From: Streptomyces violascens
Lineage (GTDB): Bacteria; Actinomycetota; Actinomycetes; Streptomycetales; Streptomycetaceae
NCBI RefSeq assembly: GCF_014649955.1
Contig: NZ_BMUA01000019.1
Span: 83,185-147,184 of the forward strand
Length of the DNA: 64,000 nucleotides
Direction: 5' to 3'
Part shown: in pieces, positions 55,742-64,000 of the stretch
How the letters are laid out: every line of letters begins with the position of its first letter
Position numbering within the stretch: position 1 is the first letter of the stretch
Notes under the pieces: model-generated
Told to the model about the DNA's origin: nothing
The model's database searches: none
Seen by the model: the letters and a program-made list of their open reading frames with translations, nothing else
Position numbers and translations under genes: made by a program

Positions 55742-57019
55742 GTGACCCCCCACCCCCCCAACCCCCTCCCCGACGTCACCGTCATCGGGATCGGGGCCGA
55801 CGGGTGGGACGGGCTCGCTCCCGCCTCGCGGGACGCGCTCGGCGCCGCCCAGGTCGTCATCGGCGGGGCCCGGCAGCTCGCTCTGCTGCCCGAAGCGTGC
55901 GGCGCACAACGAGTTGCCTGGCCCACCCCGCTCCGGGCCGCCGTTCCCGTACTCCTCGAAGCGCACCGCGGGCGCCGCGTCGCCGTGCTCGCCAGCGGTG
56001 ATCCCATGTTCTACGGCATCGGGCGCACCCTCACCGAGGTCCTCGGCGCCCCGCCCCGCGTTCTGCCGCACCCCTCCTCCCTCTCCTACGCCTGCGCCCG
56101 CCTCGGCTGGGTCGTCGAGGAGACCGAGGTCGTCACCGTCGTCGGGCGGCCGCTCGCCCGGATCGCCGCCGCCCTCCACGACGGGCGTCGGCTCCTCGTG
56201 CTCAGCGCCGGTGCCGACACCCCCGCCGACGTCGCCGCGCTCCTGCGCGACCGCGCGTTCGGGCCCAGCCGGATGCGCGTGCTCGAACGGCTCGGGGCGA
56301 AAGACGAGCGCTGCGTCGAGGGGGTCGCCGACGGGTGGGACCTCCCGCCCGGCGACGCGCTCAACGTCATCGCCGTCGACTGCCTCCGCCGCCCCGACGC
56401 GCTGCGCCTCGGTGCCGTACCGGGGCTGCCGGACGCTGCGTACGAGCACGACGGGCAGCTCACCAAGAGGCACATCCGCGCCGCCACCCTCGGCGCGCTC
56501 GCGCCCGCGCCCGGCGAACTCCTCTGGGACGTCGGCGGCGGCTCCGGCTCCATCGCGGTCGAGTGGATGCGTACGCACCCCTCCTGCCGGGCCTTCACGG
56601 TCGAGCGCGACCCCGTACGGGCCGACCGCATCGCCCGCAACGCCGACCGGCTCGGCGTGCCCGCACTGCGCGTCGTCACCGGCGCCGCCCCGGCCGCGCT
56701 GGCCGAACTCCCCACCCCAGACGCCGTGTTCATCGGCGGCGGGCTCACCGCACCCGGGCTCCTCGCAGCCTGCTGGGACGCGCTTCCCGTCGGCGGACGG
56801 CTCGTCGCCAACACCGTCACCCTGGAGTCCGAGGCGCTGCTCGCCGAGTGGTACCGGCGGCACGGCGGCGAACTCGTACGGCTCGCGGTCGCGCACGCCG
56901 TTCCGGTCGGCGGGTTCACCGGGTGGCGGCAGGCCATGCCCGTCACGCAGTGGTGCGTGACCAAGTCCTCCGGTCCGATCGACCTCGACCTCGACCTTTC
57001 ATCAGGAGCAGCCACATGA
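55742..57019 (+). CDS. cobL: bifunctional precorrin-6B methylase/decarboxylase (CbiE-CbiT fusion)
   Basis: 425 residues from a GTG start (CGAGG ten bases upstream). N-terminal CbiE half: VTVIGIGADGWDGLAPAS, VLASGDPMFYGIGRTL. C-terminal CbiT half: LLWDVGGGSGSIAVEWMRTH (SAM-binding) and VFIGGGLTAPG. Methylates precorrin-6B at C5 and C15 and decarboxylates the C12 acetate. Coupled to cobM by ATGA. No cobalamin riboswitch could be recognised upstream. Confidence 0.95.
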   Translation: MTPHPPNPLPDVTVIGIGADGWDGLAPASRDALGAAQVVIGGARQLALLPEACGAQRVAWPTPLRAAVPVLLEAHRGRRVAVLASGDPMFYGIGRTLTEVLGAPPRVLPHPSSLSYACARLGWVVEETEVVTVVGRPLARIAAALHDGRRLLVLSAGADTPADVAALLRDRAFGPSRMRVLERLGAKDERCVEGVADGWDLPPGDALNVIAVDCLRRPDALRLGAVPGLPDAAYEHDGQLTKRHIRAATLGALAPAPGELLWDVGGGSGSIAVEWMRTHPSCRAFTVERDPVRADRIARNADRLGVPALRVVTGAAPAALAELPTPDAVFIGGGLTAPGLLAACWDALPVGGRLVANTVTLESEALLAEWYRRHGGELVRLAVAHAVPVGGFTGWRQAMPVTQWCVTKSSGPIDLDLDLSSGAAT

Positions 57020-57759
57020 CCGTGTACTTCATCGGCGCGGGGCCCGGCGCCGCCGACCTGATCACGGTGCGCGGCGCCCGTACGCTCGCCTCCTGCCAAG
57101 TCTGCCTGTACGCGGGCAGCCTCGTCCCGCGCGAACTCCTCGCGGAGTGCCCCGAGGGGGCCCGCCTCGTGGACACCGCGCAGCTCAACCTGGACGAGAT
57201 CGTCGGGGAGTTGGTACGCGCCCACGAGGCCGGGCAGGACGTGGCCCGGCTGCACTCCGGGGACCCGTCCGTGTTCAGCGCCGTCGCCGAGCAGATGCGG
57301 CGGCTCGACGCGGCCGGGGTCCCCTACGAGGTCGTGCCGGGGGTGCCCGCGTTCGCCGCCGCCGCGGCTGCCCTCAAGCGGGAGCTCACCGTGCCCACGG
57401 TCGGCCAGACCGTCATCCTGACCCGCATCGCCCAGCGGGCCACGGCCATGCCGGAGGGGGAGGACCTCGCGACGCTGGGGCGCAGCGGCGCGCTGCTTGT
57501 TCTGCACCTGGCCACGGGGTATGTCGACCGGGTCGTCGAGGAGTTGCTGCCGCATTACGGGGCGGACTGTCCTGCGGCGGTGGTCGCCTTTGCCTCGCGG
57601 CCCGAGGAGCTCGTTCTGCGCGGGACGCTGGCCGACATCGCGGGGCAGGTGAAGGAGGCGGGGGTTGTGCGCACCGCTGTGATTCTGGTGGGGCGCGTGC
57701 TGGGGGCGTCAGGGTTCAGGGACAGCCACCTGTATTCGGCGGACCGGCACCGCTGCTGA
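57016..57759 (+). CDS. cobM: precorrin-4 C11-methyltransferase
   Basis: 247 residues, class III SAM methyltransferase (tetrapyrrole family): YFIGAGPGAADLITVRGART at the N-terminus, VARLHSGDPSVFSAVAEQMR, VVPGVPAFAAAAA, and TVILTRIAQR. Ends with VGRVLGASGFRDSHLYSADR, the typical CobM tail. ATG within the end of cobL with AGGAG eight bases upstream. Followed by a strong hairpin and a dispersed repeat. Confidence 0.95.
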   Translation: MTVYFIGAGPGAADLITVRGARTLASCQVCLYAGSLVPRELLAECPEGARLVDTAQLNLDEIVGELVRAHEAGQDVARLHSGDPSVFSAVAEQMRRLDAAGVPYEVVPGVPAFAAAAAALKRELTVPTVGQTVILTRIAQRATAMPEGEDLATLGRSGALLVLHLATGYVDRVVEELLPHYGADCPAAVVAFASRPEELVLRGTLADIAGQVKEAGVVRTAVILVGRVLGASGFRDSHLYSADRHRC

Positions 57760-58030
57760 GGGGCCGCCCTCCGGCCGGGGGTTGCCGGGGGCTCTGCCCC
57801 CCCGGCCCCCGCTCCTCAAACGCCGGAGGGGCTTGTTTGGTTGGCCGCGGGCCGTGCGTGGTTGCTCGCGCAGTTCCCCGCGCCCCTAGCAGGGTTGACG
57901 CTGTCCCAGCACCGACATCTTCAGCCCGTCATGGGGGTCCCCCCTGGCCCTTGAGGCCTTGGGGGAGTTTGAGGGCGGCGCCCTTGAGGCGCGAACGGGG
58001 TCCGGGGCGGGAGCCCCAGCACCTCCCGTC
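57760..58030. repeat. intergenic repeat block (copy B) with terminator
   Basis: Contains a terminator-like hairpin GCCGGGGG / CCCCCGGC (57784-57791, 57799-57806), the GCGCAGTTCCCCGCGCCCCT element at 57869-57888, and the roughly 110-bp segment CATCTTCAGCCCGTCATGGG ... GAGCCCCAG also found at 11755-11866. No gene. Confidence 0.8.
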
Positions 58031-58040
58031 TCGCGGGGCG

Positions 58041-59162
58041 TCACGGCCCGGCCGGGTCGCTTCGGCCCACCACCGTTCCCGCGCGGTCGATGCAGATCAC
58101 ATCCACCACCACCGGCGCCCCCCGCAGCACCCCCAGCGCCTCGTCCCGCGCCCGGGACGCCACCAGGTCGCCCAGCGGGACCCCTGCCGCCGTGCACAGC
58201 TGCAGGGCCGCCAGGCCGGTGTTGGCCTGCTCCACCTCCGCCGCCAACGACTCCGCCGCGCCGCCCTCGCGCGCCAGGTCCGCCAGGAACTGCTTGTTCA
58301 CTTGGGAGCGGGCCGAGTGCAGGTCCAGGTGGCCCGCCGCCAGTTTCGAGAGTTTGGCGAAGCCGCCGCAGATCGTCAGGCGGTCCACCGGATGGCGGCG
58401 TACGTACTTCAGGACCGCGCCCGCGAAGTCCCCCATGTCCAGGAGCGCGTCCTCGGGCAGGCCGTACTCCGTCACCACCGTCTTCTCCGACGTCGAGCCC
58501 GTGCACCCCGCCACATGGGTACGGCCCGCCGCCCTCGCCACGTCCACGCCCCGCCGGATCGAGTCGATCCACGCCGAGCAGGAGTACGGGACGACGATGC
58601 CCGTCGTGCCCAGGATCGACAGGCCGCCCAGGATGCCCAGGCGCGGGTTCCACGTCGAGCGGGCGATCTCCTCTCCGTGGTCCACGGAGATGGTCACCTC
58701 GACGTCGCCCGTCGCGCCGTGCCGGCCCGCCACCAGCGCCACATGGTCTCGCATCATCTCGCGCGGGACCGGGTTGATCGCCGGTTCGCCCACCGGCAGC
58801 GGCAGGCCCGGCAGGGTGATCGTGCCCACCCCCTCGCCCGCCCGGAACACCACTCCGGAGCCCGGCGGAAGCAGCCGTACCGTCGAGCGGATCAGGGCGC
58901 CGTGCGTCACGTCCGGGTCGTCGCCCGCGTCTTTCACCACCGCCGCCATCGCGTGGCCGGCCGCCAGTTCCTCCGCGGCCAGCGCGAACGCCGGGGTCTG
59001 GCCGCGCGGCAGCGTGATCGTCACCGGGTCGGGGAACTCGCCGGTCAGCAGCGCGGTGTACGCGGCCGTCGTCGCCGCCGTCGCGCAGGCACCGGTCGTC
59101 CAGCCGGGGCGCAGCCCGGTGTGCTTGAGTTGGGCACCGCGTCCGCCCTTCGCCTCACTCAT
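58041..59162 (-). CDS. cbiD: cobalt-precorrin-5B (C1)-methyltransferase
   Basis: 373 residues. KHTGLRPGWTTGACATAATTA at the N-terminus is the CbiD signature, with later VGEPAINPVPREMM, SWNPRLGILGG-like TWNPRLGILGGLSILGTTGI, and STSEKTVVTEYGLPED. C1-methylates and deacylates the ring. Classically the anaerobic-route enzyme, here in a cluster with aerobic-type cobG. Divergent from cobK by about 60 bp. Ends beside repeat copy B. Confidence 0.95.
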   Translation of the reverse strand: MSEAKGGRGAQLKHTGLRPGWTTGACATAATTAAYTALLTGEFPDPVTITLPRGQTPAFALAAEELAAGHAMAAVVKDAGDDPDVTHGALIRSTVRLLPPGSGVVFRAGEGVGTITLPGLPLPVGEPAINPVPREMMRDHVALVAGRHGATGDVEVTISVDHGEEIARSTWNPRLGILGGLSILGTTGIVVPYSCSAWIDSIRRGVDVARAAGRTHVAGCTGSTSEKTVVTEYGLPEDALLDMGDFAGAVLKYVRRHPVDRLTICGGFAKLSKLAAGHLDLHSARSQVNKQFLADLAREGGAAESLAAEVEQANTGLAALQLCTAAGVPLGDLVASRARDEALGVLRGAPVVVDVICIDRAGTVVGRSDPAGP

Positions 59163-59225
59163 CGCCCACGGTCCTGCCCGCCCTGCTCACGCCCTCGGCC
59201 TCACTCACGAACGGAATCCGATCCT

Positions 59226-59972
59226 GTGCACGTCTTGATTCTGGGGGGTACGGGCGAGGCCCGTCGGCTGGCGGGGCTGCTGCACGGCGCCGAGGTCGCC
59301 GGGCTGCGCGTGACCAGTTCGCTCGCGGGGCGGGTCGCCGCGCCCCGGATGCCGGACGGGGAGGTCCGCGTCGGCGGATTCGGCGGTGTCGACGGGCTCA
59401 CGCAGTGGCTGCGTACGCACGAGGTGGACGCGCTCATCGACGCCACCCACCCCTTCGCCCGGACCATCAGTTTCAACGCGGCGGCCGCCGCGGCCGCAGC
59501 CCATGTTCCCCTGCTCGCGCTGCGCCGGCCCGGCTGGGTCCCCGGCGAAGGCGACCGCTGGCACCCGGCGGACTCCCTGGACGAGGCCGCTGCCCTGCTC
59601 CCCGCCCTCGGCCGCCGCGTCTTCCTCACCACCGGACGCATGGGCCTCGCCGCCTTCGCCCATCTCGATGAGCTGTGGTTCCTGATGAGGTCGGTGGACG
59701 CGCCCGAGCCGCCCTGTCCGGTACGGATGGAAGTGCTGCTCGACCGCGGGCCCTTCACGCTCGAAGGGGAGCGGGAGGTGTTGCGGCGCGCTGCCATCGA
59801 CGTGCTCGTCACCAAGGACAGCGGGGGCGCCGCCACCTCGCCCAAGCTCACCGCCGCCCGCGAGGCGGGGATCCCCGTCGTCGTCGTGCGGCGGCCTCCC
59901 GTGCCGGACGGGGTCGCCCTGGCGGCCACCCCGGAGGAGGCGGCCGCCTGGGTCCGTCAGTTCTCCGGGTAG
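59226..59972 (+). CDS. cobK: precorrin-6A reductase
   Basis: 248 residues from GTG. VHVLILGGTGEARRLAGLL is the NADPH-binding start; LIDATHPFARTISFNAAAAA and LFLTTGR-like VFLTTGRMGLAAF, then VLVTKDSGGAATSPKLTAAR are family hallmarks. Reduces precorrin-6A to 6B with NADPH. Its last 16 bp overlap the end of cobIJ on the other strand. Confidence 0.95.
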   Translation: MHVLILGGTGEARRLAGLLHGAEVAGLRVTSSLAGRVAAPRMPDGEVRVGGFGGVDGLTQWLRTHEVDALIDATHPFARTISFNAAAAAAAAHVPLLALRRPGWVPGEGDRWHPADSLDEAAALLPALGRRVFLTTGRMGLAAFAHLDELWFLMRSVDAPEPPCPVRMEVLLDRGPFTLEGEREVLRRAAIDVLVTKDSGGAATSPKLTAAREAGIPVVVVRRPPVPDGVALAATPEEAAAWVRQFSG

Positions 59973-61462
59973 CGGCGCGGGGTCCAGACGATCTCCTCGC
60001 CGTCCCCGCGCCGTACGGTCCGGGTCTGCGAGGAGCCGATCAGCAGGATCGTCCGCATGTCGACCTCGGCCGGCTCCAGGTCGGCCAGGCGCACGATGCG
60101 GACCCGCTCGGCGGGGCCGCCCACGTCCCGGGCGACCACGACCGGGGTGTCCGGCGTCCGGTGCTCCAGGAGCAGCTCGCGGGCCTTGGCGACCTGCCAG
60201 GTGCGGCTGGCGGAGCCGGGGTTGTAGAGCGCGAGGACGAGATCGGCGGAGGCCGCCGCGTGCAGGCGCTCCGCGATGACCTCCCAGGGCTTGAGCCGGT
60301 CGGACAGCGAGATCGTCGCGTAGTCGTGGCCGAGCGGGGCGCCCGCGCGGGCGGCGGCCGCGTTGGCCGCGGTCACTCCCGGCAGGACCCGCACGGGGAC
60401 GTCCGCGTACTCCGGCTGCGAGGCCACCTCGAGGACGGCGGTGGCCATCGCGAAGATGCCCGGGTCACCACCCGAGACGACCGCGACTCGCCTTCCCCGC
60501 ACGGCCAGTTGGAGTGCGAACTCGGCGCGCTCCGACTCCACCTTGTTGTCCGAGCCGTGCCGCCGCTGGCCGGGGCGCTCCGGCACCCGGTCCACGTACG
60601 TCGTGTAGCCGACCACGTCGTCGGCGGCGGCGAGCGCGCCCCGCGTCTCGGGGGTCAGCCACAGCGGGCCCGCCGGACCGGTGCCGACGACCACGACCTC
60701 GCCGCGCTCGCGCTCCGGCACGGTGGCGTCGATGCGGCTGGGGAGCACCGCGACGGAGAAGTAGGGCACCGACTCGGCGTCGATGTCCGCGAGTTGGCCC
60801 GTGCGCTCGCCTTCCATCGTGGCGCGCTCCACATACCGGGCCTCGTCCAGACGGCCCGAACGCTCCAGCGCCCGGCGCACCTTGGTGAACGTACGGCCCA
60901 GCTTCATCACCACCGCCGAGTCCGTCGCGGCCAGGCGCGCGGTGAGCTCCTCCTCCGGCAGCGTGCCGGGCAGGATCGTCAGCACCTCCTCGGCCTCCAC
61001 CAGCGGCTCCCCGAGCCGGGCGGCCGCGGCGCTCACCGAGGTCACCCCGGGGATCACCTCGGTCGGGTAGCGGTGCGCGAGCCGCTTGTGCATGTGCTGG
61101 TACGAGCCGTAGAAGAGCGGGTCGCCCTCGGCGAGCACGGCGACCGTGCGGCCCGCGTCGAGGTGCTCGGCGAGCCGGGCCGAGGCCTCCTCGTAGAAGT
61201 CGTTCAGGGCGCCCCGGTAGCCGCCGGGGTGGTCGGTGGTCTCCACGGTGAGCGGATAGACCAGCTTCTCCTCGATGTGGTCGGCTCGGATGTGCTTCGC
61301 CGCGATCGAGCGCGCTATGGACCGGCCGTGCCGCGCCGAGTGGTACGCCACCACGTCCGCCTCGGCGATGGCTTCCACCGCGCGTACGGTCATGAGGGAG
61401 GGGTCACCGGGCCCGAGCCCGACCCCGTAAAGACGCCCCGGGTTGTTGTTCTTCTCGTTCAT
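59957..61462 (-). CDS. cobIJ: CobI-CobJ fusion (precorrin-2 C20- and precorrin-3B C17-methyltransferase)
   Basis: 501 residues, two tetrapyrrole methylases in tandem. First half (about 1-245, CobI): LYGVGLGPGDPSLMTVRAVE, VAVLAEGDPLFYGSYQHMHK, VMKLGRTFTKV. Second half (about 255-501, CobJ): VVVVGTGPAGPLWLTPETRG, VVSGGDPGIFAMATAVLEVA, LALYNPGSASRTWQVAKARE. Fusion is usual in actinobacteria. ATG overlaps the TGA of cobH (ATGA). Confidence 0.95.
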   Translation of the reverse strand: MNEKNNNPGRLYGVGLGPGDPSLMTVRAVEAIAEADVVAYHSARHGRSIARSIAAKHIRADHIEEKLVYPLTVETTDHPGGYRGALNDFYEEASARLAEHLDAGRTVAVLAEGDPLFYGSYQHMHKRLAHRYPTEVIPGVTSVSAAAARLGEPLVEAEEVLTILPGTLPEEELTARLAATDSAVVMKLGRTFTKVRRALERSGRLDEARYVERATMEGERTGQLADIDAESVPYFSVAVLPSRIDATVPERERGEVVVVGTGPAGPLWLTPETRGALAAADDVVGYTTYVDRVPERPGQRRHGSDNKVESERAEFALQLAVRGRRVAVVSGGDPGIFAMATAVLEVASQPEYADVPVRVLPGVTAANAAAARAGAPLGHDYATISLSDRLKPWEVIAERLHAAASADLVLALYNPGSASRTWQVAKARELLLEHRTPDTPVVVARDVGGPAERVRIVRLADLEPAEVDMRTILLIGSSQTRTVRRGDGEEIVWTPRRYPEN

Positions 61463-62106
61463 TCCGTCTCGCTCGCGATCGCGTTGAGTGCGGCCGCGGC
61501 GATCGCGCTGCCGCCGCGCCGGCCCCGTACCACCAGGTGTTCCAGGCCCGAGGGGTGCGCGGCGAGCGCGTCCTTGGACTCGGCGGCGCCTATGAAGCCG
61601 ACCGGTACGCCGATGACGGCGGCCGGCCGCGGCGCGCCCTCCTCGATCATTTCGAGCAGCCGGAACAGGGCGGTGGGCGCGTTGCCGACGGCCACCACCG
61701 CGCCGTCGAGGCGGTCGCGCCACAGTTCCAGGGCGGCGGCGCTGCGCGTCGTGCCCATCTTCGCGGCGAGCTCGGGCACCGACGGGTCGGCCAGCGTGCA
61801 CAGGACCTCGTTGTCGGCGGGCAGCCGCTTGCGGGTCACCCCGCTGGCCACCATCCGCGCGTCGCACAGGATCGGCGCGCCCGCGCGCAGCGCCTCGCGA
61901 GCCCGGGCCACGACGCCGGGCGTCCAGCCGAGGTCGCGGGTCAGGTCCGTCATGCCGCAGGCGTGGATCATGCGGACCGCGACCTGGCTCACGTCGGCGG
62001 GCAGGCCGGTGAGGTCCGCCTCGGCGCGGATCGTGGCGAAGGACTGGCGGTAGATCTCCGCGCCGTCCTTCTCGTAGTCGAACACTGTCACTGTGCGCTC
62101 GCTCAT
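61459..62106 (-). CDS. cobH: precorrin-8X methylmutase
   Basis: 215 residues. FDYEKDGAEIYRQSFATIRA at the start, MIHACGMTDLTRDL with the catalytic His in VRMIHACG, PILCDARMVASGVTRKRLPA and PAAVIGVPVGFIGAAESKDA are diagnostic of CobH/CbiC, which moves the C11 methyl to C12 giving hydrogenobyrinate. Coupled at both ends (ATGA with cobG and with cobIJ), so cobG-cobH-cobIJ is one operon. Confidence 0.96.
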   Translation of the reverse strand: MSERTVTVFDYEKDGAEIYRQSFATIRAEADLTGLPADVSQVAVRMIHACGMTDLTRDLGWTPGVVARAREALRAGAPILCDARMVASGVTRKRLPADNEVLCTLADPSVPELAAKMGTTRSAAALELWRDRLDGAVVAVGNAPTALFRLLEMIEEGAPRPAAVIGVPVGFIGAAESKDALAAHPSGLEHLVVRGRRGGSAIAAAALNAIASETE

Positions 62107-63521
62107 CTCGTCGTTGTCCCTGTTCCCGTTCCGGTTCCCGTCGCCTGCGTGCGGGCCGTCTCTGGTGCCGCCGTGCCCCGTGCCGCAGCCACGGCAATCG
62201 CCAACTCGCCGTCCCCCAGCGGTACTTGGCGTTCCCCGGCACCCCGTACCGCCACCGTGTAGTGGCCGTCGGGGGTGGCCGTCACGTCCACCCAGTCGCC
62301 GTGCGGGTGGCCGCAGCGGCGTTCGCAGCCCGACCAGTAGACCGGCAGCACGCCCGGCCCCGGCAGGGCGTCCCGGCGTACGTCGGCCAGCGCCTTGGCG
62401 CAGCCGGGGCGGCCGGTGCACGCGCCGACCCCGGCCCACGGGGCGTCGGGGGTGGTGGTGAACCCGGCGTCGTGGAGCCGGCGCAGCTTCTCGCGGGCCG
62501 CGCGCTCGTCGAACCCGGGGAGGACGAATCCGCGCCACGGGGTGATCCTGACCTCGCCGCCGGGGCCGGCGAGCGCCCGTAGCTGGGTGCTGGTCACGCG
62601 GCCGAGTACGGGGGCCACGATCACGGCGTACGTTCCGTCGGGGGCGGCCGCGGTGCCGGGTGCCGGGGCGGTCGCGTGCGCGTCCGGTACGGGGGCGGGC
62701 TCGGCCGGGATGCCCGCGTCGGCCAGGGTGCGTGCGAGGGCGACCTCGTGGCCCGGGGGGAGTTCGCGTACGCGCCAGGCGCCGGTGCCCGCGGCGGCCG
62801 CGGTGGCGAGGAAGGCGCGGGCGGCTTCCAGCGCCGCGCGGGGGGCGTCGGCCGCGGCCACCCCGACGGTGCTTGCCCCGACCCGTACGACCGCTCTGCC
62901 CTCCGCCTGTGCGAGCAAGGTCACATCGGCGCCGAGGCCGGCGACGTCGCCGCGGCCGTCGTCCAGGGCGAACAGGAAGCGGCCCGAGAGTGCGGGCGTC
63001 CAGTCCTGGGCGCACAGGAGAGCGTCCAGTTCGCGCAGCCAGGGGTGCAGGGTGCCGTGGCCCCGGCCGTCGAGGCCGGCCAGCGGCGAAGCGACGATGT
63101 TGCGGATCCGCTCGTGCCGCTCGGAGGGCAACAGGGCGGTGTGGCGCAGCAGTTCGGCGAGGCCCGTGCCGCAGGTGTCGCCGATGCCGCGCAACTCGGC
63201 GTTGCCGCGGGAGGTGATGCCGAGGTGGCCGTCGCCGTACCGCTCGGCTGCGGCGGCCAGCGCGTCGACCTGACGGTTCGTCAAAATCCCGCCGGGGAGC
63301 CGGAGCCGGGCCAGCCTGCCGTCGTCTGCGGTGTGCAGGCGGAGGGCGCCGGGGCAGGCGTCGTCGCGGTCCCGTACGACGGGGGCGGGGCGGGCGGGGG
63401 CCCCGGCGGCATCCCGGGCCGTCGCCGGGGCGCCGTGCACGACAGCTCCCAAGGGGTCCGCGATGCGGGGTTTGCCCTGGTTGGGGGGTGTTGTGGAGGG
63501 GGGCGGCATGGCGGCGAGCAT
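62103..63521 (-). CDS. cobG: precorrin-3B synthase
   Basis: About 472 residues. Two nitrite/sulfite-reductase ferredoxin-like halves (ACPGALRLHTADDGRLARLR, GILTNRQVDAL) and the siroheme-type [4Fe-4S] cysteines in ACTGRPGCAKAL and YWSGCERRCGHPHGD. CobG uses O2 to make precorrin-3B, defining the aerobic route. C-terminal (Thr-Gly)n tail (TGTGTGTGTTTR) is a short DNA repeat. Start uncertain: ATG 63521 is used here; GTG 63545 and ATG 63509 are alternatives, none with a clear ribosome site. Confidence 0.92.
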   Translation of the reverse strand: MLAAMPPPSTTPPNQGKPRIADPLGAVVHGAPATARDAAGAPARPAPVVRDRDDACPGALRLHTADDGRLARLRLPGGILTNRQVDALAAAAERYGDGHLGITSRGNAELRGIGDTCGTGLAELLRHTALLPSERHERIRNIVASPLAGLDGRGHGTLHPWLRELDALLCAQDWTPALSGRFLFALDDGRGDVAGLGADVTLLAQAEGRAVVRVGASTVGVAAADAPRAALEAARAFLATAAAAGTGAWRVRELPPGHEVALARTLADAGIPAEPAPVPDAHATAPAPGTAAAPDGTYAVIVAPVLGRVTSTQLRALAGPGGEVRITPWRGFVLPGFDERAAREKLRRLHDAGFTTTPDAPWAGVGACTGRPGCAKALADVRRDALPGPGVLPVYWSGCERRCGHPHGDWVDVTATPDGHYTVAVRGAGERQVPLGDGELAIAVAAARGTAAPETARTQATGTGTGTGTTTR

Positions 63522-63545
63522 ACCCACGAGCGAGGCGGTGGCCAC

Positions 63546-64000
63546 CCTGGTGGCTCTTCCCCACCCCGCCCCTTCCCGAGACCCTCCGGGGGTGGTGAAG
63601 TGTGCGGCTCGTCCTCCTGGGGCTCCGCCCCAGACCCCGTTCGCGCCTCAAGGGCGCTCGTCCTCAAACGCCGGACGGGCTGAAATGCCCGATGTGGGTC
63701 AGCACAGATCCCGCCAGGGGCGCGGGGAACTGCGCGAGCAGCACGCACGGCCCGCAGTCGAAAAGCGGGTTTAAGGGGCGCGGGGAACTGCGCGACCAGC
63801 CACGCACGGTCCGCAGGTTGACGGGCGGACGGGCGTCGGGGTCCGGGCCGCAGGCCCGGGGGAGCTCGCATCGCACCCTGCCAGGGGCGCGGGGTTGTGA
63901 CACGTGCGGCTCCGCCGCGTGGGCGCGACCAGCCACAGACGGCCCGCACCGAACCCCACCTCCCGCGGAGGCGCCCCGCACCGAACCCCACCTCCCGCGG
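63546..64000. repeat. right-edge repeat block
   Basis: 455 bp without a gene: GGGGCTCCGCCCC hairpin, two direct copies of AGGGGCGCGGGGAACTGCGC plus GCACGGCCCGCAG-type tail at 63716-63757 and 63774-63816, and two copies of a 26-bp direct repeat starting CCCGCACCGAACCCCACC at 63943-63968 and 63975-64000. The cobG promoter should lie at the left end of this block. Confidence 0.75.

Noticed and set aside
63522..64000. Cobalamin riboswitch upstream of cobG
   Set aside because: No B12-box-like sequence could be recognised; the region is made of dispersed GC-rich repeats.
1..64000. tRNA genes, rRNA genes or insertion sequences
   Set aside because: No tRNA cloverleaf, rRNA sequence or transposase was recognised anywhere in the window.

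Overview
The window is very GC-rich, with strong codon third-position GC bias, frequent GTG starts and typical Streptomyces content: snapalysin beside its LysR regulator, XRE/DUF397 pairs, a SpoIIM-like protein, an AA10 chitin/cellulose monooxygenase with a DasR-type site, and an aerobic-type cobalamin cluster. It looks like chromosomal Streptomyces DNA. I see no tRNA, rRNA, CRISPR array, transposase or phage structural module, apart from a partial contractile-injection-type gene at the left edge.

Layout. 1-0.94 kb: start of a DUF4255 (Pvc16-like) gene and a LuxR-type regulator. 1.2-9.0 kb: metG, an OmpR/PhoB two-component system, a von Willebrand A protein with a long acidic/proline linker, a DUF4034-like protein and an amino-acid permease. 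9.2-11.6 kb: snpR/snpA and a 293-bp tandem duplication that created a chimeric small gene. 11.9-19.1 kb: FUSC-family membrane protein, secreted-type phosphohydrolase, alpha/beta hydrolase divergent from a MocR-type regulator, and small membrane proteins. 19.4-25.5 kb: an FG-GAP secreted protein, an auxiliary tryptophanyl-tRNA synthetase preceded by a Trp-Trp leader peptide and a complete attenuator, then a LysR regulator divergent from an NTF2-like protein and a quinone oxidoreductase. 25.9-29.2 kb: DUF397 protein, lytic transglycosylase, lipoprotein, XRE-DUF2690 protein, SH3-like protein. 29.7-35.3 kb: a DHA2 exporter, then two near-identical membrane-protein genes (each with the same promoter-proximal palindrome) flanking a translationally coupled ATP-grasp ligase/MFS pair. 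35.3-43.8 kb: XRE-DUF5753 plus a four-repeat DUF397 protein, a KimA-like permease, and an overlapping run of hydrolase, acyltransferase, sensor kinase and response regulator followed by a LiaF-like protein. 43.8-47.7 kb: MgtA-type P-type ATPase and a TRIC-like channel.

The most interesting region is 47.7-54.3 kb. Read leftwards it is a tightly packed, mostly overlapping operon: an 82-residue HTH-only LuxR protein, a 93-residue hydrophobic peptide with a cationic C-terminus resembling circular bacteriocins of the AS-48 type, a SpoIIM/DUF95-family membrane protein (the hallmark maturation protein of circular bacteriocins), two further membrane proteins, and two ABC ATPases with their two permeases. 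A perfect 20-bp inverted repeat lies between regulator and peptide gene, and a 12-bp-stem hairpin lies directly after the peptide gene, as expected where a precursor must be made in excess over its processing machinery. I infer a head-to-tail cyclised peptide system with export and self-protection; this rests on gene content and peptide character, not on a database search.

54.5-63.5 kb: an AA10 monooxygenase with a C-terminal membrane anchor and an upstream DasR-like site, then corrin-ring genes cobL-cobM, cbiD, cobK and cobG-cobH-cobIJ. Several intergenic gaps (6.4, 11.6-11.9, 22.9, 57.8-58.0, 63.6-64.0 kb) carry members of one dispersed, hairpin-forming intergenic repeat family.
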